A stretch of 64,000 nt of DNA from Saccharothrix sp. HUAS TT1 (lineage in GTDB: Bacteria > Actinomycetota > Actinomycetes > Mycobacteriales > Pseudonocardiaceae): the NCBI RefSeq assembly GCF_040744945.1, contig NZ_CP160453.1:1860001-1924000 (forward strand), given 5' to 3'. The translations under genes were made by a program, and so were the position numbers. Shown piece by piece: positions 53,550 through 62,552 of the stretch. Within the stretch, counting starts at the first letter, position 1, and the number at the start of each line of letters is the position of its first letter. The notes beneath the pieces were generated by a model that was not told the DNA's origin, searched no databases, and was given only the letters and a program-made list of their open reading frames with translations.

Positions 53550-54175
53550 GCCGCACGGTCGTCCACCTGCTGCGGCACGGTGAGGTGCACAACCCGACGG
53601 GCATCCTCTACGGCAGGCTGCCGGGGTTCAAGCTGTCCGAGCGCGGCCAGAAGCAGGCGCTGACCGTGGCCGAGCACCTGGCCGACCACGACATCGCGCA
53701 CGTCGTCGCGTCACCGCTGGACCGGGCGCAGCAGACCGCGTCGCCGATCGCCGACTCGCACCGGCTGGAGCTGGCCACCGACGAGCGGCTGATCGAGGCG
53801 GACAACCAGTTCGAGGGCCTGAAGGTGGCCGTCGGCGACGGCGCGCTGCGCTCGCCCAAGCACTGGCCGAAGCTGGTCAACCCGTTCCGGCCGTCCTGGG
53901 GCGAGCCGTACCTGGCGATCGCGCACCGGATGCTCGGCGCGGTGCAGCGGGCCCGGACCGAGGCCGAGGGCCACGAGGCCGTGTGCGTGTCCCACCAGCT
54001 GCCGATCTGGACGCTGCGGCGGTTCCTGGAGGGCAAGCGGATGTGGCACGACCCGCGTCGCCGCGAGTGCTCGCTGGCCTCGTTGACGAGCCTGGTGTTC
54101 GAGGGGGAGCGGCTGGTGCGGGTGGTCTACACCGAGCCGGTCGGCGCGACGAACCCGCGGGTGACCGGGGCATGA
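53546..54175 (+). CDS. Histidine phosphatase family protein
   Basis: A 209-residue member of histidine phosphatase branch 1: [30 protein letters not shown] with the phospho-accepting histidine, [16 protein letters not shown] and a second histidine in [19 protein letters not shown]. It starts at GTG 53546 inside the hemL stop and overlaps the thioredoxin gene by 4 bp. Same place as Rv0525. Substrate unknown. Confidence 0.9.
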   Translation: MSRTVVHLLRHGEVHNPTGILYGRLPGFKLSERGQKQALTVAEHLADHDIAHVVASPLDRAQQTASPIADSHRLELATDERLIEADNQFEGLKVAVGDGALRSPKHWPKLVNPFRPSWGEPYLAIAHRMLGAVQRARTEAEGHEAVCVSHQLPIWTLRRFLEGKRMWHDPRRRECSLASLTSLVFEGERLVRVVYTEPVGATNPRVTGA

Positions 54176-54762
54176 GGGTCCGGCGGGCGCTGGTCGCCCT
54201 GACGACGTCGCTGCTGGTCGCGGGGGTCACGGCGTGCACGTCCGGTGACGACGCGGTGGTGGCCGGGTCCGAGTTCCAGCTCGTCGCGCCCAACGGCGAG
54301 ACGCGGCTGCGCTACGACGGGGACGAGCGCAAGAGCGTCGAGGGGCTGTCCGGGCCGAGCCTGATGGAGGACGGCAAGACCGTCTCCCTGGACGACTACG
54401 CGGGCAAGGTCGTGATCGTCAACATCTGGGGCGCGTGGTGCGGTCCGTGCCGGACCGAGGCCCCCGAGCTGCAGAAGGTGCAGGACGAGACCGGTCCGCT
54501 CGGCGTGCAGGTGCTGGGCGTCAACGTCAAGGAGACGTCCACCGAGTCGCCGCGCGACTTCATGGCCAACCGGGACCTGTCCTACCCGTCGATCTACGAC
54601 GAGTCCGGGCGGGCGATGCTGGCGTTCCGCGGCGTGCCGCCCAACGCCGTGCCGTCCACGTTCGTGCTGGACAAGCAGCACCGGGTGGCGGCGGCGTTCC
54701 TCGGCGCGGTGATCGCCACCGACCTGGTCCCGCTGGTCAGGGAGCTGGCCGCCGAGTCCTGA
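54172..54762 (+). CDS. Thioredoxin-like lipoprotein of cytochrome c maturation (ResA/TlpA type)
   Basis: A 196-residue protein with a lipoprotein signal (LTTSLLVAGVTACTSGDD) and a thioredoxin domain with WCGPC in IVNIWGAWCGPCRTEAPEL, then VLGVNVKE and the cis-Pro loop NAVPSTFVLDKQ. It is expected to reduce the heme-binding cysteines of apocytochrome c outside the membrane, working with CcdA, ResB and CcsB encoded after it. Confidence 0.93.
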   Translation: MRVRRALVALTTSLLVAGVTACTSGDDAVVAGSEFQLVAPNGETRLRYDGDERKSVEGLSGPSLMEDGKTVSLDDYAGKVVIVNIWGAWCGPCRTEAPELQKVQDETGPLGVQVLGVNVKETSTESPRDFMANRDLSYPSIYDESGRAMLAFRGVPPNAVPSTFVLDKQHRVAAAFLGAVIATDLVPLVRELAAES

Positions 54763-54766
54763 CGAC

Positions 54767-55732
54767 TCACCGCAGCTCGGGCACCTTCGCCTTGAACGCC
54801 TCGACCATCGCGTCCCGCCCGACCAGGTTGAACTCCCGGCCCAGCGTGCGCATGATCGAGTCCGAGGTGGGCCGGTAGAGGCCGTACCGGTGGTACCGGG
54901 CGCCCTCGAACGCGCCGACCACGCCGCCGTCCGGCGACGGCTGCCCCAGGTAGGCCGCCCACTTGGCCCCGGTCGGGTCCGCGGTGACGTTGACCTCGGT
55001 CGGCTCCTGGCCGCTGTACCGGTCGTACGGGTAGTCGTACTCGTCGGCCAGCTTGCCGATCGAGTGGCCCAGCTCGTGCACCGCGATCTGCCCGGCCTGG
55101 TCGTTCGCGCCCGCGGCGGTCGCCACGCCACCGCCCGCGCCGCCGTACTTGGCCGTGTTGCCGAGCGCGATGACCTGGTCGGCCTGCGGCGCGAGCGCGC
55201 CGAACTGGCCGGCCTTGGTCTGGTTCACGCACAGCAGCCGCTCGGTCTGGGTGTCCCGGCCCTGGCACCAGAAGCCCATGTCCAGGGCGGTGTCGCGGTC
55301 GGTGCCCAGGCTCGGGTCGTTGTCCACACCGGACTGGTTCGACACCACGTCGACCTGCCAGACGTTGAAGTACTGGCGGTAGGACCTGAACGGCTCCACG
55401 TTGGACAGCTCGGTCCACTTGCTGACCACGTGCGAGTGGTAGGCGCCCAGCTCGGCCGCCGTGTAGCCGTCACCGACGAAGACCAGGTCGAACCGCTGGT
55501 CCGGCGCGCCCGTCTCCTGGATGGGCACCACCTCGGCGACGACCTCGGCGGCCGCGGCCCTGGTCTGCGCGGCGACCGGGACCTCCGTCCGGGAGATCGT
55601 CCCGTCGGGCGAGAAGACCTCCATCAGCTCCACGTCCGGGGCGGCGGGTTCCGCGGCGCCGCCGGGCAGGGGAGCGGCGACGACGGCGAAGGCAACGGCC
55701 AGCACGGTCAAGGTGAACCGGTGTGCGCGCAT
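54767..55732 (-). CDS. Secreted M64 family metallopeptidase
   Basis: A 321-residue exported protein with a signal peptide (FTLTVLAVAFAVVAAPLPGGAAE) and a peptidase M64 (IgA peptidase-like) domain. It has FDLVFVGDGYTAAELGAYHS, YRQYFNVWQVDVVSNQSGVDNDP, the zinc site HELGHSIGKLADEY at 219-232 and a late SIMRTLGREFNLVGRDA. The HExxH and following Asp/Glu ligands are intact. It is convergent with the thioredoxin gene (4-bp gap) and divergent from ccdA, so it breaks the cytochrome maturation operon. Confidence 0.9.
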   Translation of the reverse strand: MRAHRFTLTVLAVAFAVVAAPLPGGAAEPAAPDVELMEVFSPDGTISRTEVPVAAQTRAAAAEVVAEVVPIQETGAPDQRFDLVFVGDGYTAAELGAYHSHVVSKWTELSNVEPFRSYRQYFNVWQVDVVSNQSGVDNDPSLGTDRDTALDMGFWCQGRDTQTERLLCVNQTKAGQFGALAPQADQVIALGNTAKYGGAGGGVATAAGANDQAGQIAVHELGHSIGKLADEYDYPYDRYSGQEPTEVNVTADPTGAKWAAYLGQPSPDGGVVGAFEGARYHRYGLYRPTSDSIMRTLGREFNLVGRDAMVEAFKAKVPELR

Positions 55733-55919
55733 GACGTCACGCTATGAAGTTGCCCGCTGACCCACAAGGGTTGATGGTCGCGTTTAAACATTCACTGGAT
55801 CGGGTACTACACCACCTGCGCCCGACCTCGGTGGCACGGCCCCGGCGAAGGTGTGACCTGGATCGCCCATAAGGGATACCGGTGCACGGCGTCAAGTGGC
55901 GGATACCTACCCTGGACCC

Positions 55920-56696
55920 GTGAACCCGACCGATCTGGCCACCTCCGGCCCGATCCTGCTCGCGACCGGGGTGGCGGTGCTGGCCGGGGCGATCTCCTTC
56001 GCCTCGCCGTGCGTGGTCCCGCTGGTGCCCGGCTACCTGGCGTACCTCGCGGGGCTGGTCGGCGCGGAGGCGCCCGCGGTCCAGGAGGGCGAGGCCCGCA
56101 AGACCGGCCGCTGGCGGGTCGCCGGCGCGGCGCTGCTGTTCGTCCTCGGCTTCACGGTCGTGTTCGCGCTGACCTCGTTCGTGGTGCTCGGGCTGACCGA
56201 CCTGTTCTGGTTCCAGGGCGACCTGCTCCAGCGCATCGGCGGCGTCATCACGATCGCCATGGGGCTGGTGTTCATCGGCCTGGTGCCCGCCCTCCAGCGC
56301 GACGTCCGCGTGCACCGCACGCCCAACGCCGGCCTGCTCGGCGCGCCCCTGCTCGGCGGCGTGTTCGCGCTCGGCTGGACGCCGTGCCTCGGCCCGACGC
56401 TGATGGGCGTGATGGCGCTGGCCCGCAGCACCGAGGTCGGCTCGGTCACCGCCCGCGGCGCGGTGCTGGTGCTCGCCTACTGCCTCGGCCTCGGCGTGCC
56501 GTTCATCCTCATCGCGCTCGGCGCGCGCTGGGCGGTCCGCACGACCGGCTGGCTGCGCTCGCACGTCCGCCAGGTGCAGGTGTTCGGCGGCGTGCTGCTG
56601 ATCGGCGTCGGCGTCGCCCTGGTCACCGGCCTGTGGGGCGAGTTCGTCGGCTGGCTGCGCGACGCCGTCATCAACGACCTAGAACTGCCGTTGTAG
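55920..56696 (+). CDS. ccdA: Cytochrome c biogenesis protein CcdA
   Basis: A 258-residue membrane protein that carries electrons from cytoplasmic thioredoxin across the membrane. Six or so helices are visible, with the two redox cysteines in ASPCVVPLVPGYLAY and GWTPCLGPTLMGV. The start is uncertain: GTG 55920 lies about 12 bases after a TACCCT box and has no ribosome-binding site, so it might be leaderless; GTG 55896 is the alternative. Its stop overlaps the resB start by one base. Confidence 0.93.
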   Translation: MNPTDLATSGPILLATGVAVLAGAISFASPCVVPLVPGYLAYLAGLVGAEAPAVQEGEARKTGRWRVAGAALLFVLGFTVVFALTSFVVLGLTDLFWFQGDLLQRIGGVITIAMGLVFIGLVPALQRDVRVHRTPNAGLLGAPLLGGVFALGWTPCLGPTLMGVMALARSTEVGSVTARGAVLVLAYCLGLGVPFILIALGARWAVRTTGWLRSHVRQVQVFGGVLLIGVGVALVTGLWGEFVGWLRDAVINDLELPL

Positions 56697-58258
56697 TGCG
56701 CGACGTCCTCGCCTTCCTGCGCAACACGTGGCGCGGCCTGACCGCCATGCGCACCGCGCTGACCCTGCTGTTCCTGCTCGCGCTCGGCGCGATGCCGGGC
56801 GCGCTGCTGCCGCAGCGTTCGCTGAACTCGCTGAAGGTCGACGAGTACATCGCCGAGCACGGTTGGTGGGGTCGGCTGCTGGACGAGCTGCAGTTCTACG
56901 ACGTCTACGCCAGCTACTGGTTCTCCGCGGTCTACGTGCTGCTGTTCGTGTCCCTGGTCGGCTGCCTGCTGCCGCGCACCTGGGAGTACTTCAAGCAGAT
57001 GCGGGCCAAGCCCGTGCTGACCCCGCGCAACCTGGCCCGGATGCCGCACCACGCGTCAGCCGGCACGACCGCGTCACCGCGAGCGGTCATCGAGCACGCC
57101 GAACAGCGGCTCAAGGGCTGGCGCACGGTCGTCCGCGAGGAGGCCGACGGCGCCCGCACGATCAGCGCCGAGCGCGGGTTCCTGCGCGAGACCGGCAACC
57201 TGGTGTTCCACTTCTCCCTGCTCGGCCTGCTGGTCGCGTTCGCGCTGGGCAAGATGTTCAGCTACGAGGGCCAGGTCATCGTGCCCGCCGCCGGCGGCCA
57301 GTTCTGCAACTCCGGCGTCTACAACTACGACACCTTCCGGCCGGGCCTGCGGGTCGACGGCACGCAGCTCAACCAGTTCTGCGTGCGGGTCAACGACTTC
57401 GACGCCACCTACCTGCACAACGGCCAGGCCGAGAGCTTCCACGCCGCCATCGAGTACCAGTCCGGCGCGGACCTGCGGACCGGCTCCTGGCGGCCGTTCC
57501 CGCTGGAGGTCAACAACCCGCTGCGCACCGCGGGCGACCGGCTCTACCTGCTCGGCCACGGCTACACCCCGCTGTTCACCGTCACCTTCCCCAACGGCGA
57601 GACGCGCACCGGCTCGACCCAGTGGCGGCCGGTCGACCAGCTCACGCTGGCCTCCGAGGGCGCGACCAAGTTCGACCCGCCGGACGTGCCGGACGCCGAG
57701 CAGCGCCGCAAGAGCCAGCTCGCCATCACCGGCCTGCTCGCGCCGACCGCCGTCTTCCAGGGCGAGCTGCTGGACTCGGCCTTCCCGGCGGCGAACGACC
57801 CGGCGGTGGCGATCGACGTCTACCGCGGCGACCTGGGCACCGACTCCGGGCGCGGCCAGTCGATCTTCTCCATCGACCGGCGGATGGTCGAGGACGGCAA
57901 GCTCAACAAGGTCGCCCGCGAGAACCTGAAGCAGGGCGAGGAGCTGACGCTGGACGACGGCACCGTCATCCGCTTCGACGGCGTCCGCGACTGGGTGTCG
58001 CTCCAGGTGTCCCACGACCCGACCCAGGTGTGGGTGCTGGCGTTCTCGGTGCTGGTCATCCTGGGTCTCGGCGTCTCGCTGAGCATCAAGCGCCGCCGCG
58101 TCTGGGTGCGGGCGACACCCCAGGAGGACGGGCGTACCGTTGTCGAGGTCGGCGGCCTCGCACGCACCGATCAGGCCGGGTACGGCGAGGAGTTCACGGT
58201 GCTCGCCCGTGACCTGACCACGTCCCGGGACCTGCTCGCGGACAAGGAGGAGGGCTGA
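56696..58258 (+). CDS. resB: Cytochrome c biogenesis protein ResB
   Basis: A 520-residue membrane protein of the system II heme handling complex. Three N-terminal helices (TALTLLFLLALGAMPGALLP, YWFSAVYVLLFVSLVGCLLP, LVFHFSLLGLLVAFALG) are followed by a large outer domain with GQFCNSGVYNYDTFRPG and CVRVNDFDATYLHNGQ, then a last helix (VWVLAFSVLVILGLGVSLSI). Starts at GTG 56696 and is joined by one base to the next gene. Confidence 0.94.
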   Translation: MRDVLAFLRNTWRGLTAMRTALTLLFLLALGAMPGALLPQRSLNSLKVDEYIAEHGWWGRLLDELQFYDVYASYWFSAVYVLLFVSLVGCLLPRTWEYFKQMRAKPVLTPRNLARMPHHASAGTTASPRAVIEHAEQRLKGWRTVVREEADGARTISAERGFLRETGNLVFHFSLLGLLVAFALGKMFSYEGQVIVPAAGGQFCNSGVYNYDTFRPGLRVDGTQLNQFCVRVNDFDATYLHNGQAESFHAAIEYQSGADLRTGSWRPFPLEVNNPLRTAGDRLYLLGHGYTPLFTVTFPNGETRTGSTQWRPVDQLTLASEGATKFDPPDVPDAEQRRKSQLAITGLLAPTAVFQGELLDSAFPAANDPAVAIDVYRGDLGTDSGRGQSIFSIDRRMVEDGKLNKVARENLKQGEELTLDDGTVIRFDGVRDWVSLQVSHDPTQVWVLAFSVLVILGLGVSLSIKRRRVWVRATPQEDGRTVVEVGGLARTDQAGYGEEFTVLARDLTTSRDLLADKEEG

Positions 58259-59199
58259 TGCCGGTCAACGCGACCCTGTCGACCTACAGCGACTGGACCT
58301 ACGGCGCCGCCGTGGCGATCTACTTCTTCGCCGCGGTGCTGTACCTGTGCGAGGCGGCTTTCGCCCGGCCCGCGAAGGTCGAGCAGCAGGAGCTGGCCGC
58401 CGTCACCGGCGGCACCCGGGCCGACGGCACGTGGACACCGGGCCTGGTCACCAGGCCGGAGCGGTCCCGCGCCGAACGCCTCGGCCGGATGGGCGCGGCG
58501 CTGGCCGTGCTCGGCGCGCTGCTGCAGACCGCCTCGCTGGTGCTGCGGGGGATCGCGACCGAGCGCGCGCCGTGGGGCAACATGTACGAGTACGGCTCGC
58601 TGCTGACGCTCGCCGCCGTGGTGACCTGGCTGGTGCTGTCGCGCACGTTCCCGGTGCGCAAGCTCGGTGGTTTCGTGCTCGTGCCGATCGTCATCCTGAT
58701 GTTCCTCGGCGGCACGGTCCTCTACGCCGACGCCGCGCCCGTGCAGCCCGCGCTCCAGTCGTACTGGCTCGTCGTGCACGTCTCGGTGATCTCGGTGTCC
58801 AGCGGCGTGCTCCTGGTGCCCGGCGTGGCCAGCGTCCTCTACCTGCTGAAGTCCTCGGACCGCGCCCGGTTCCGCAAGCTGCCCGATGCCGACGTGCTGG
58901 ACCGGCTCGCCTACCGCAGCACGGTGTTCGCGTTCCCGCTGTTCACCATCGGCATCATCTGCGGCGCGATCTGGGCCGAGGCGGCGTGGGGCCGGTTCTG
59001 GGGCTGGGACCCGAAGGAGACCGTGGCGTTCGTCTCGTGGGTCGTCTACGCGGCGTACCTGCACGCGCGGGCGACCGCCGGCTGGCGCGGCAGGCCGGCC
59101 GCGTGGATCAACTCGCTCGGCTTCGCGCTGACGGTGTTCAACCTGTTCTTCATCAACCTCGTAACGACTGGGTTGCACTCGTACGCGGGCGTCGGCTGA
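58258..59199 (+). CDS. ccsB: Cytochrome c biogenesis protein CcsB/CcsA (heme export and ligation)
   Basis: A 313-residue membrane protein with about eight helices and the heme-handling tryptophan-rich motif WGRFWGWDPKETVAFVSW. LVVHVSVISVSSGVLLVPG holds one of the heme-ligand histidines. It works with ResB to present heme to apocytochrome c. ATG 58258 overlaps the resB stop by one base. In mycobacteria this gene is called ccsA. Confidence 0.95.
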   Translation: MPVNATLSTYSDWTYGAAVAIYFFAAVLYLCEAAFARPAKVEQQELAAVTGGTRADGTWTPGLVTRPERSRAERLGRMGAALAVLGALLQTASLVLRGIATERAPWGNMYEYGSLLTLAAVVTWLVLSRTFPVRKLGGFVLVPIVILMFLGGTVLYADAAPVQPALQSYWLVVHVSVISVSSGVLLVPGVASVLYLLKSSDRARFRKLPDADVLDRLAYRSTVFAFPLFTIGIICGAIWAEAAWGRFWGWDPKETVAFVSWVVYAAYLHARATAGWRGRPAAWINSLGFALTVFNLFFINLVTTGLHSYAGVG

Positions 59200-59354
59200 T
59201 CCCGTAGACCACAGAGGTCACGCGGTGTTCCCGACCTGTTCCAACGCTCGGGTGAGCTCACACCCAGTGTCGTGGAACCACTGGTCGCCGACTACCGTCG
59301 GACGCGTGGGGTCGGGGAGGTCTCGATCCGCTTCGCTCAGGGAGGACCCCAGCG

Positions 59355-60740
59355 GTGACCGGTCGCTACGAGAATCCTGAGCCGTCGTGGCAGCAGCCGA
59401 CCGGAGCGGAGGGGCAGCAGCCGCCCAACCCGAACCAGTCGGGCGGCTACCAGGTCGAGCCGGGATCGGGTGCCCACTACGCAGAACCCCCGACCGTCTA
59501 CCTGGACCCGTCGACGTCCGGCCCGGTGACCGGCCCGCCCTCGGGCGGCTTCCCCGCGCAGCCCCCCGGCCACCAATCCGGCTCCTACCCGGTCCAAGGC
59601 CACCAGTCCGGCTCCTACCCGGTCCAGGGCCAGCAGTCGGGCCCCTACCAGGTCTCCGGCAACCAGTCCGGCTCCTACCAGGTCTCCGGCGGCCAGTCCG
59701 GCCCGTACCCCGGCCCCAACCAGTCGGGCCGGCACCAGTACCCCGGCGGCTTCCCCAACAACTTCCCGCAGAGCGTCCAGCCCCAGCAGCAACAGCACCC
59801 GCAGTCCTCACCGCAGCGGGCCAACGCCAGCGACGTCTCCTCGCAGCAGCTGATCAAGCGCGCCAAGCGCCCACCGCAGTCCGGCTGGCGCAAGACCGTC
59901 CACTCGGTCACCGGTGGCCTGGTGAACCTGGGCGAGAGCCCCGCCGACATCCGCCGGCGCGAGCTGATCGGCCGGATCAACCAACCGCTGCGCGGCTGCT
60001 ACAAGATCGCGATGCTGAGCCTCAAGGGCGGCGTCGGCAAGACCACCACGACGACCACGCTGGGCTCGACGTTCTCGTCGCTGCGCGGCGACCGGGTCAT
60101 CGCCGTGGACGCCAACCCCGACCGGGGCACGCTGGCGCTGAAGGTGCCGAGGGAGACCACGGCCACCGTGCGGCACCTGCTGCGCGACGCCTCGAAGATC
60201 ACCCGGTACAGCGACGTGCGCGCCTACACGTCGCAGTCGCCCAGCCGCCTCGAAGTGCTCGCGTCCGAGCAGGACCCGGCGGTGTCGGAGGCGTTCAGCG
60301 ACCAGGACTACCTGCGCACGGTCGCGCTGCTGGAGCTGTTCTACAACATCGTGCTGACCGACTGCGGCACCGGCCTGATGCACTCGGCCATGAAGGGCGT
60401 GCTCGACCAGGCCGACTCGCTGGTGCTGGTCTCGTCCGGCTCGGTGGACGGCGCGCAGACGTCGGCGGCCACCCTGGACTGGCTGGACGCCCACGGCTAC
60501 CGCGACCTGGTCGCGAAGTCCGTCGCCGTGATCAACTCGGTGCGGCCGGGCTCGGGCAAGGTCGACCTGGACAAGCTGGCCGCGCACTTCGCGCAGCGCT
60601 GCCGCGCCGTCGTCCGCATCCCGTTCGACACCCACCTGGAAGAGGGCGCCGAGATCGAGCTGGACAAGCTCGCCCCGGACACCAGGCTGGCGCTGCTGGA
60701 GCTGGCCGCCACCGTGGCGGACGACTTCCCGAACAACTAG
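59355..60740 (+). CDS. MinD/ParA-like ATPase with QSGSYPV-repeat N-terminus
   Basis: A 461-residue protein. Residues 1-160 are disordered, Gln/Gly/Pro/Ser-rich, with six or seven copies of a QSGSYPVQG/QSGPYQVSG unit. After a basic linker (QQLIKRAKRPPQSGWRK) comes a deviant Walker ATPase: AMLSLKGGVGKTTTTTTLG with KGGVGKT at 224-230, VIAVDANPDRGTL and IVLTDCGTGLMHSAMKG. The layout is that of mycobacterial EspI-like and Rv0530-like proteins, some of which act with ESX secretion or cell polarity. It starts at GTG 59355. Function not known. Confidence 0.87.
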   Translation: MTGRYENPEPSWQQPTGAEGQQPPNPNQSGGYQVEPGSGAHYAEPPTVYLDPSTSGPVTGPPSGGFPAQPPGHQSGSYPVQGHQSGSYPVQGQQSGPYQVSGNQSGSYQVSGGQSGPYPGPNQSGRHQYPGGFPNNFPQSVQPQQQQHPQSSPQRANASDVSSQQLIKRAKRPPQSGWRKTVHSVTGGLVNLGESPADIRRRELIGRINQPLRGCYKIAMLSLKGGVGKTTTTTTLGSTFSSLRGDRVIAVDANPDRGTLALKVPRETTATVRHLLRDASKITRYSDVRAYTSQSPSRLEVLASEQDPAVSEAFSDQDYLRTVALLELFYNIVLTDCGTGLMHSAMKGVLDQADSLVLVSSGSVDGAQTSAATLDWLDAHGYRDLVAKSVAVINSVRPGSGKVDLDKLAAHFAQRCRAVVRIPFDTHLEEGAEIELDKLAPDTRLALLELAATVADDFPNN

Positions 60741-60780
60741 CCCAGGACGGGGGGCCTCGGTCGCGAGGCCCCTCCCGCCG

Positions 60781-60960
60781 TCACTCCTCGTCGTCCGGCT
60801 TCTTCTTGCGCTGCTCACCGAGCTTGCGCAGGAAGTCCGGATCGTCGTCCGGAGCCACGAAACGACGGCTGGGGGCGGTATCGACCCGGTCCGGTCCGAA
60901 CGCACGCCAGAGCAGCACGGCGATGGTCAGAGCACCGACCACCGCGAGCAGGTACAGCAT
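60781..60960 (-). CDS. Single-pass small membrane protein
   Basis: A 59-residue protein with one helix (MLYLLAVVGALTIAVLLWRAF) and a charged tail ending KKKPDDEE. The start is fixed by an ideal ribosome-binding site AAAGGAGGT seven bases before ATG 60960. It may be read with bldC, which starts upstream on the same strand. Not recognised. Confidence 0.72.
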   Translation of the reverse strand: MLYLLAVVGALTIAVLLWRAFGPDRVDTAPSRRFVAPDDDPDFLRKLGEQRKKKPDDEE

Positions 60961-61012
60961 GGTCGCCACCTCCTTTGCCACGAGATTACCCGTGTCCCGG
61001 AGGTGCACGTCA

Positions 61013-61231
61013 TCAGTGCCGAACGGGTTCGGTCGCCTCCGTGGTCAGCTGGGAGAGCAGGTGCTGGACCTCGGACTCCCGGAACCTGCGGTGGCCGCCC
61101 GGCGTGCGGATCGAACCGATCCGACCTGCGGTGGCCCAGCGGGTCACCGTCTTCGGGTCGACCCGGAAGAGGTTCGCCACCTCGCCCGGCGTGAGCAGAC
61201 GTTCCCCCTGGTGTCCCTGCATCACGGTCAC
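61013..61231 (-). CDS. bldC: MerR-like developmental regulator BldC
   Basis: A 72-residue DNA-binding protein. ERLLTPGEVANLFRVDPKTVTRWATAGRIGSIRTPGGHRRFRESEV is nearly the textbook BldC winged helix, which binds direct repeats as head-to-tail arrays and controls development in Streptomyces. GTG 61231 has GGGGAGG five bases upstream; ATG 61222 and ATG 61270 are alternatives. Confidence 0.93.
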   Translation of the reverse strand: MTVMQGHQGERLLTPGEVANLFRVDPKTVTRWATAGRIGSIRTPGGHRRFRESEVQHLLSQLTTEATEPVRH

Positions 61232-61380
61232 GGCATCCTCCCCGATGGTGAACAGACGTACCGGACGCATCGTGGCACCCCACCCATCGGGTACTCGAAC
61301 GCTTGGGTGATGGTAAAGAGGTAGTAAGGGACGAAGCGTGCGGTTCGGACATCACCACCCGTGGGCCTACCCTGTGACCG

Positions 61381-61848
61381 GTGGACGCTCTTGATCGCCA
61401 GATCATCGCCGCCCTGCGGGAGAACGGTCGGGCCACCTACGCCGACCTGGGCCGGAAAGTGGGCCTCTCCGCCTCGGCCGTGCACGAACGGGTGGGCAAG
61501 CTGGAGGCCACCGGCGTCATCGTCGGCTACCACGCCGTGGTCGACCCCAGCGCCGTGGGCCTGGGGGTGACCGCCCTGGTCAGCATCCACCCCACCGACA
61601 CGGCGGACGACGACGAGCTGGCCCTCTCCCTGGCCGAGCTGATCGAGGTCGAGTCCTGCTACCGGGTGGCCGGCGACGAGTCGTTCATCGTCAAGGTCCG
61701 GGTGGCCACGGTCGACGACCTGGAGCGCTCCCTCGGCAGGCTGCGCCGCATCCAGGGCGTGGCGCGCACCCGCACCACGGTCGTCCTGTCGACCAGGTTC
61801 GAGGGCCGCCCCAACACCGCGGCGGCCGGCTCGGGGAGCGACGCGTAA
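61381..61848 (+). CDS. Lrp/AsnC family regulator
   Basis: A 155-residue regulator: HTH part LDRQIIAALRENGRATYADLGRKVGLSASAVHERVGKLEATGVI and a C-terminal RAM ligand domain (VTALVSIHP, ESCYRVAGDESFIVKVRV). GTG 61381. Divergent from bldC. Such proteins usually bind amino acids; which one is unknown. Confidence 0.93.
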   Translation: MDALDRQIIAALRENGRATYADLGRKVGLSASAVHERVGKLEATGVIVGYHAVVDPSAVGLGVTALVSIHPTDTADDDELALSLAELIEVESCYRVAGDESFIVKVRVATVDDLERSLGRLRRIQGVARTRTTVVLSTRFEGRPNTAAAGSGSDA

Positions 61849-61859
61849 CCTGGGTAACC

Positions 61860-62117
61860 GTGCACCTGGGTCGTGATGTGACGCTCTACATCTGCGCGCG
61901 CCTGGGCATGGTCGCCGCGGTCACCGCGCTGCTCGTGCTCGTCAACGTGCCACTGCTGGTCGCCATCGCCGTGGGCGTGGTGGTGGCCCTCCCGCTGTCC
62001 CTCTTCGTCTTCAGCGGCCTGCGAACACGAGTCGCCCAAGCCCTGGACGAAAAACAATCCCTCCGCCGCGCCGAACGCGAAAAACTCCGCGCCCAACTCC
62101 GCGGCGACACCGCCTAA
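61860..62117 (+). CDS. DUF4229 small membrane protein
   Basis: An 85-residue protein from GTG 61860, 11 bp after the Lrp gene. Two hydrophobic helices (LYICARLGMVAAVTALLVLV, LLVAIAVGVVVALPLSLFVF) are followed by a charged coiled tail (LDEKQSLRRAEREKLRAQL). It matches the DUF4229 family (Rv0531 type). Function unknown. Confidence 0.82.
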   Translation: MHLGRDVTLYICARLGMVAAVTALLVLVNVPLLVAIAVGVVVALPLSLFVFSGLRTRVAQALDEKQSLRRAEREKLRAQLRGDTA

Positions 62118-62167
62118 CCCCAACACCCCCCACCCCCACCACATCGGGCCCGCCGCCAACCCGCAGA

Positions 62168-62232
62168 GGTTCGATGTGACATGGCTTCGGCCTGCATGGG
62201 GCACCCGTAAGGGCCCCATGTCACATCGAACC
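62168..62232 (+). repeat. Palindromic element, short copy 3
   Basis: 65 bp with perfect 17-bp inverted ends, GGTTCGATGTGACATGG and its complement. Inside remains GGGGCACCCGTAAGGGCCCC, matching one half of copies 1 and 2, but the central 19-bp stem is missing. Two bases differ from copy 1 in the end repeat, and both arms carry the change. It lies between convergent genes. Confidence 0.8.
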
Positions 62233-62252
62233 GGAAAAGACCACCACGACCC

Positions 62253-62552
62253 TCACATCACCAACACGATCGCCCCACCCAAATTGGCCAACAACATCAC
62301 CGCCAACACCGCCCCGACATTCGTGCTCCCGCGCAACCTCAGGGCCAACGCCAAAACCCCCACCGGCAACACCACCGGCCTCCGCTCACGCTGCGCAATG
62401 CGCATCGCCCCCACCGCCACGCCCAGCGGACTCAACCCGAGCTCCCGCGCCCCGACCACATCGGCGCGCCACTGCTCCAGGTACCTCTCCCTCTCCGCAC
62501 TTGCCAGCCACACCGCTGCCACCCTCACCAGCAACAACGCAACCCGAGTCAT
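62253..62552 (-). CDS. Small membrane protein paired with PadR
   Basis: A 99-residue protein from ATG 62552 with GGGAGGTGG upstream: RVALLLVRVAAVWLASAERERYLEQWRADV, an amphipathic middle and a C-terminal helix (VGAVLAVMLLANLGGAIVLVM). The start overlaps the PadR stop by 4 bp. PadR genes are often coupled to the membrane gene they control; the YLEQWRADV pattern is common in such partners. Confidence 0.75.
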   Translation of the reverse strand: MTRVALLLVRVAAVWLASAERERYLEQWRADVVGARELGLSPLGVAVGAMRIAQRERRPVVLPVGVLALALRLRGSTNVGAVLAVMLLANLGGAIVLVM

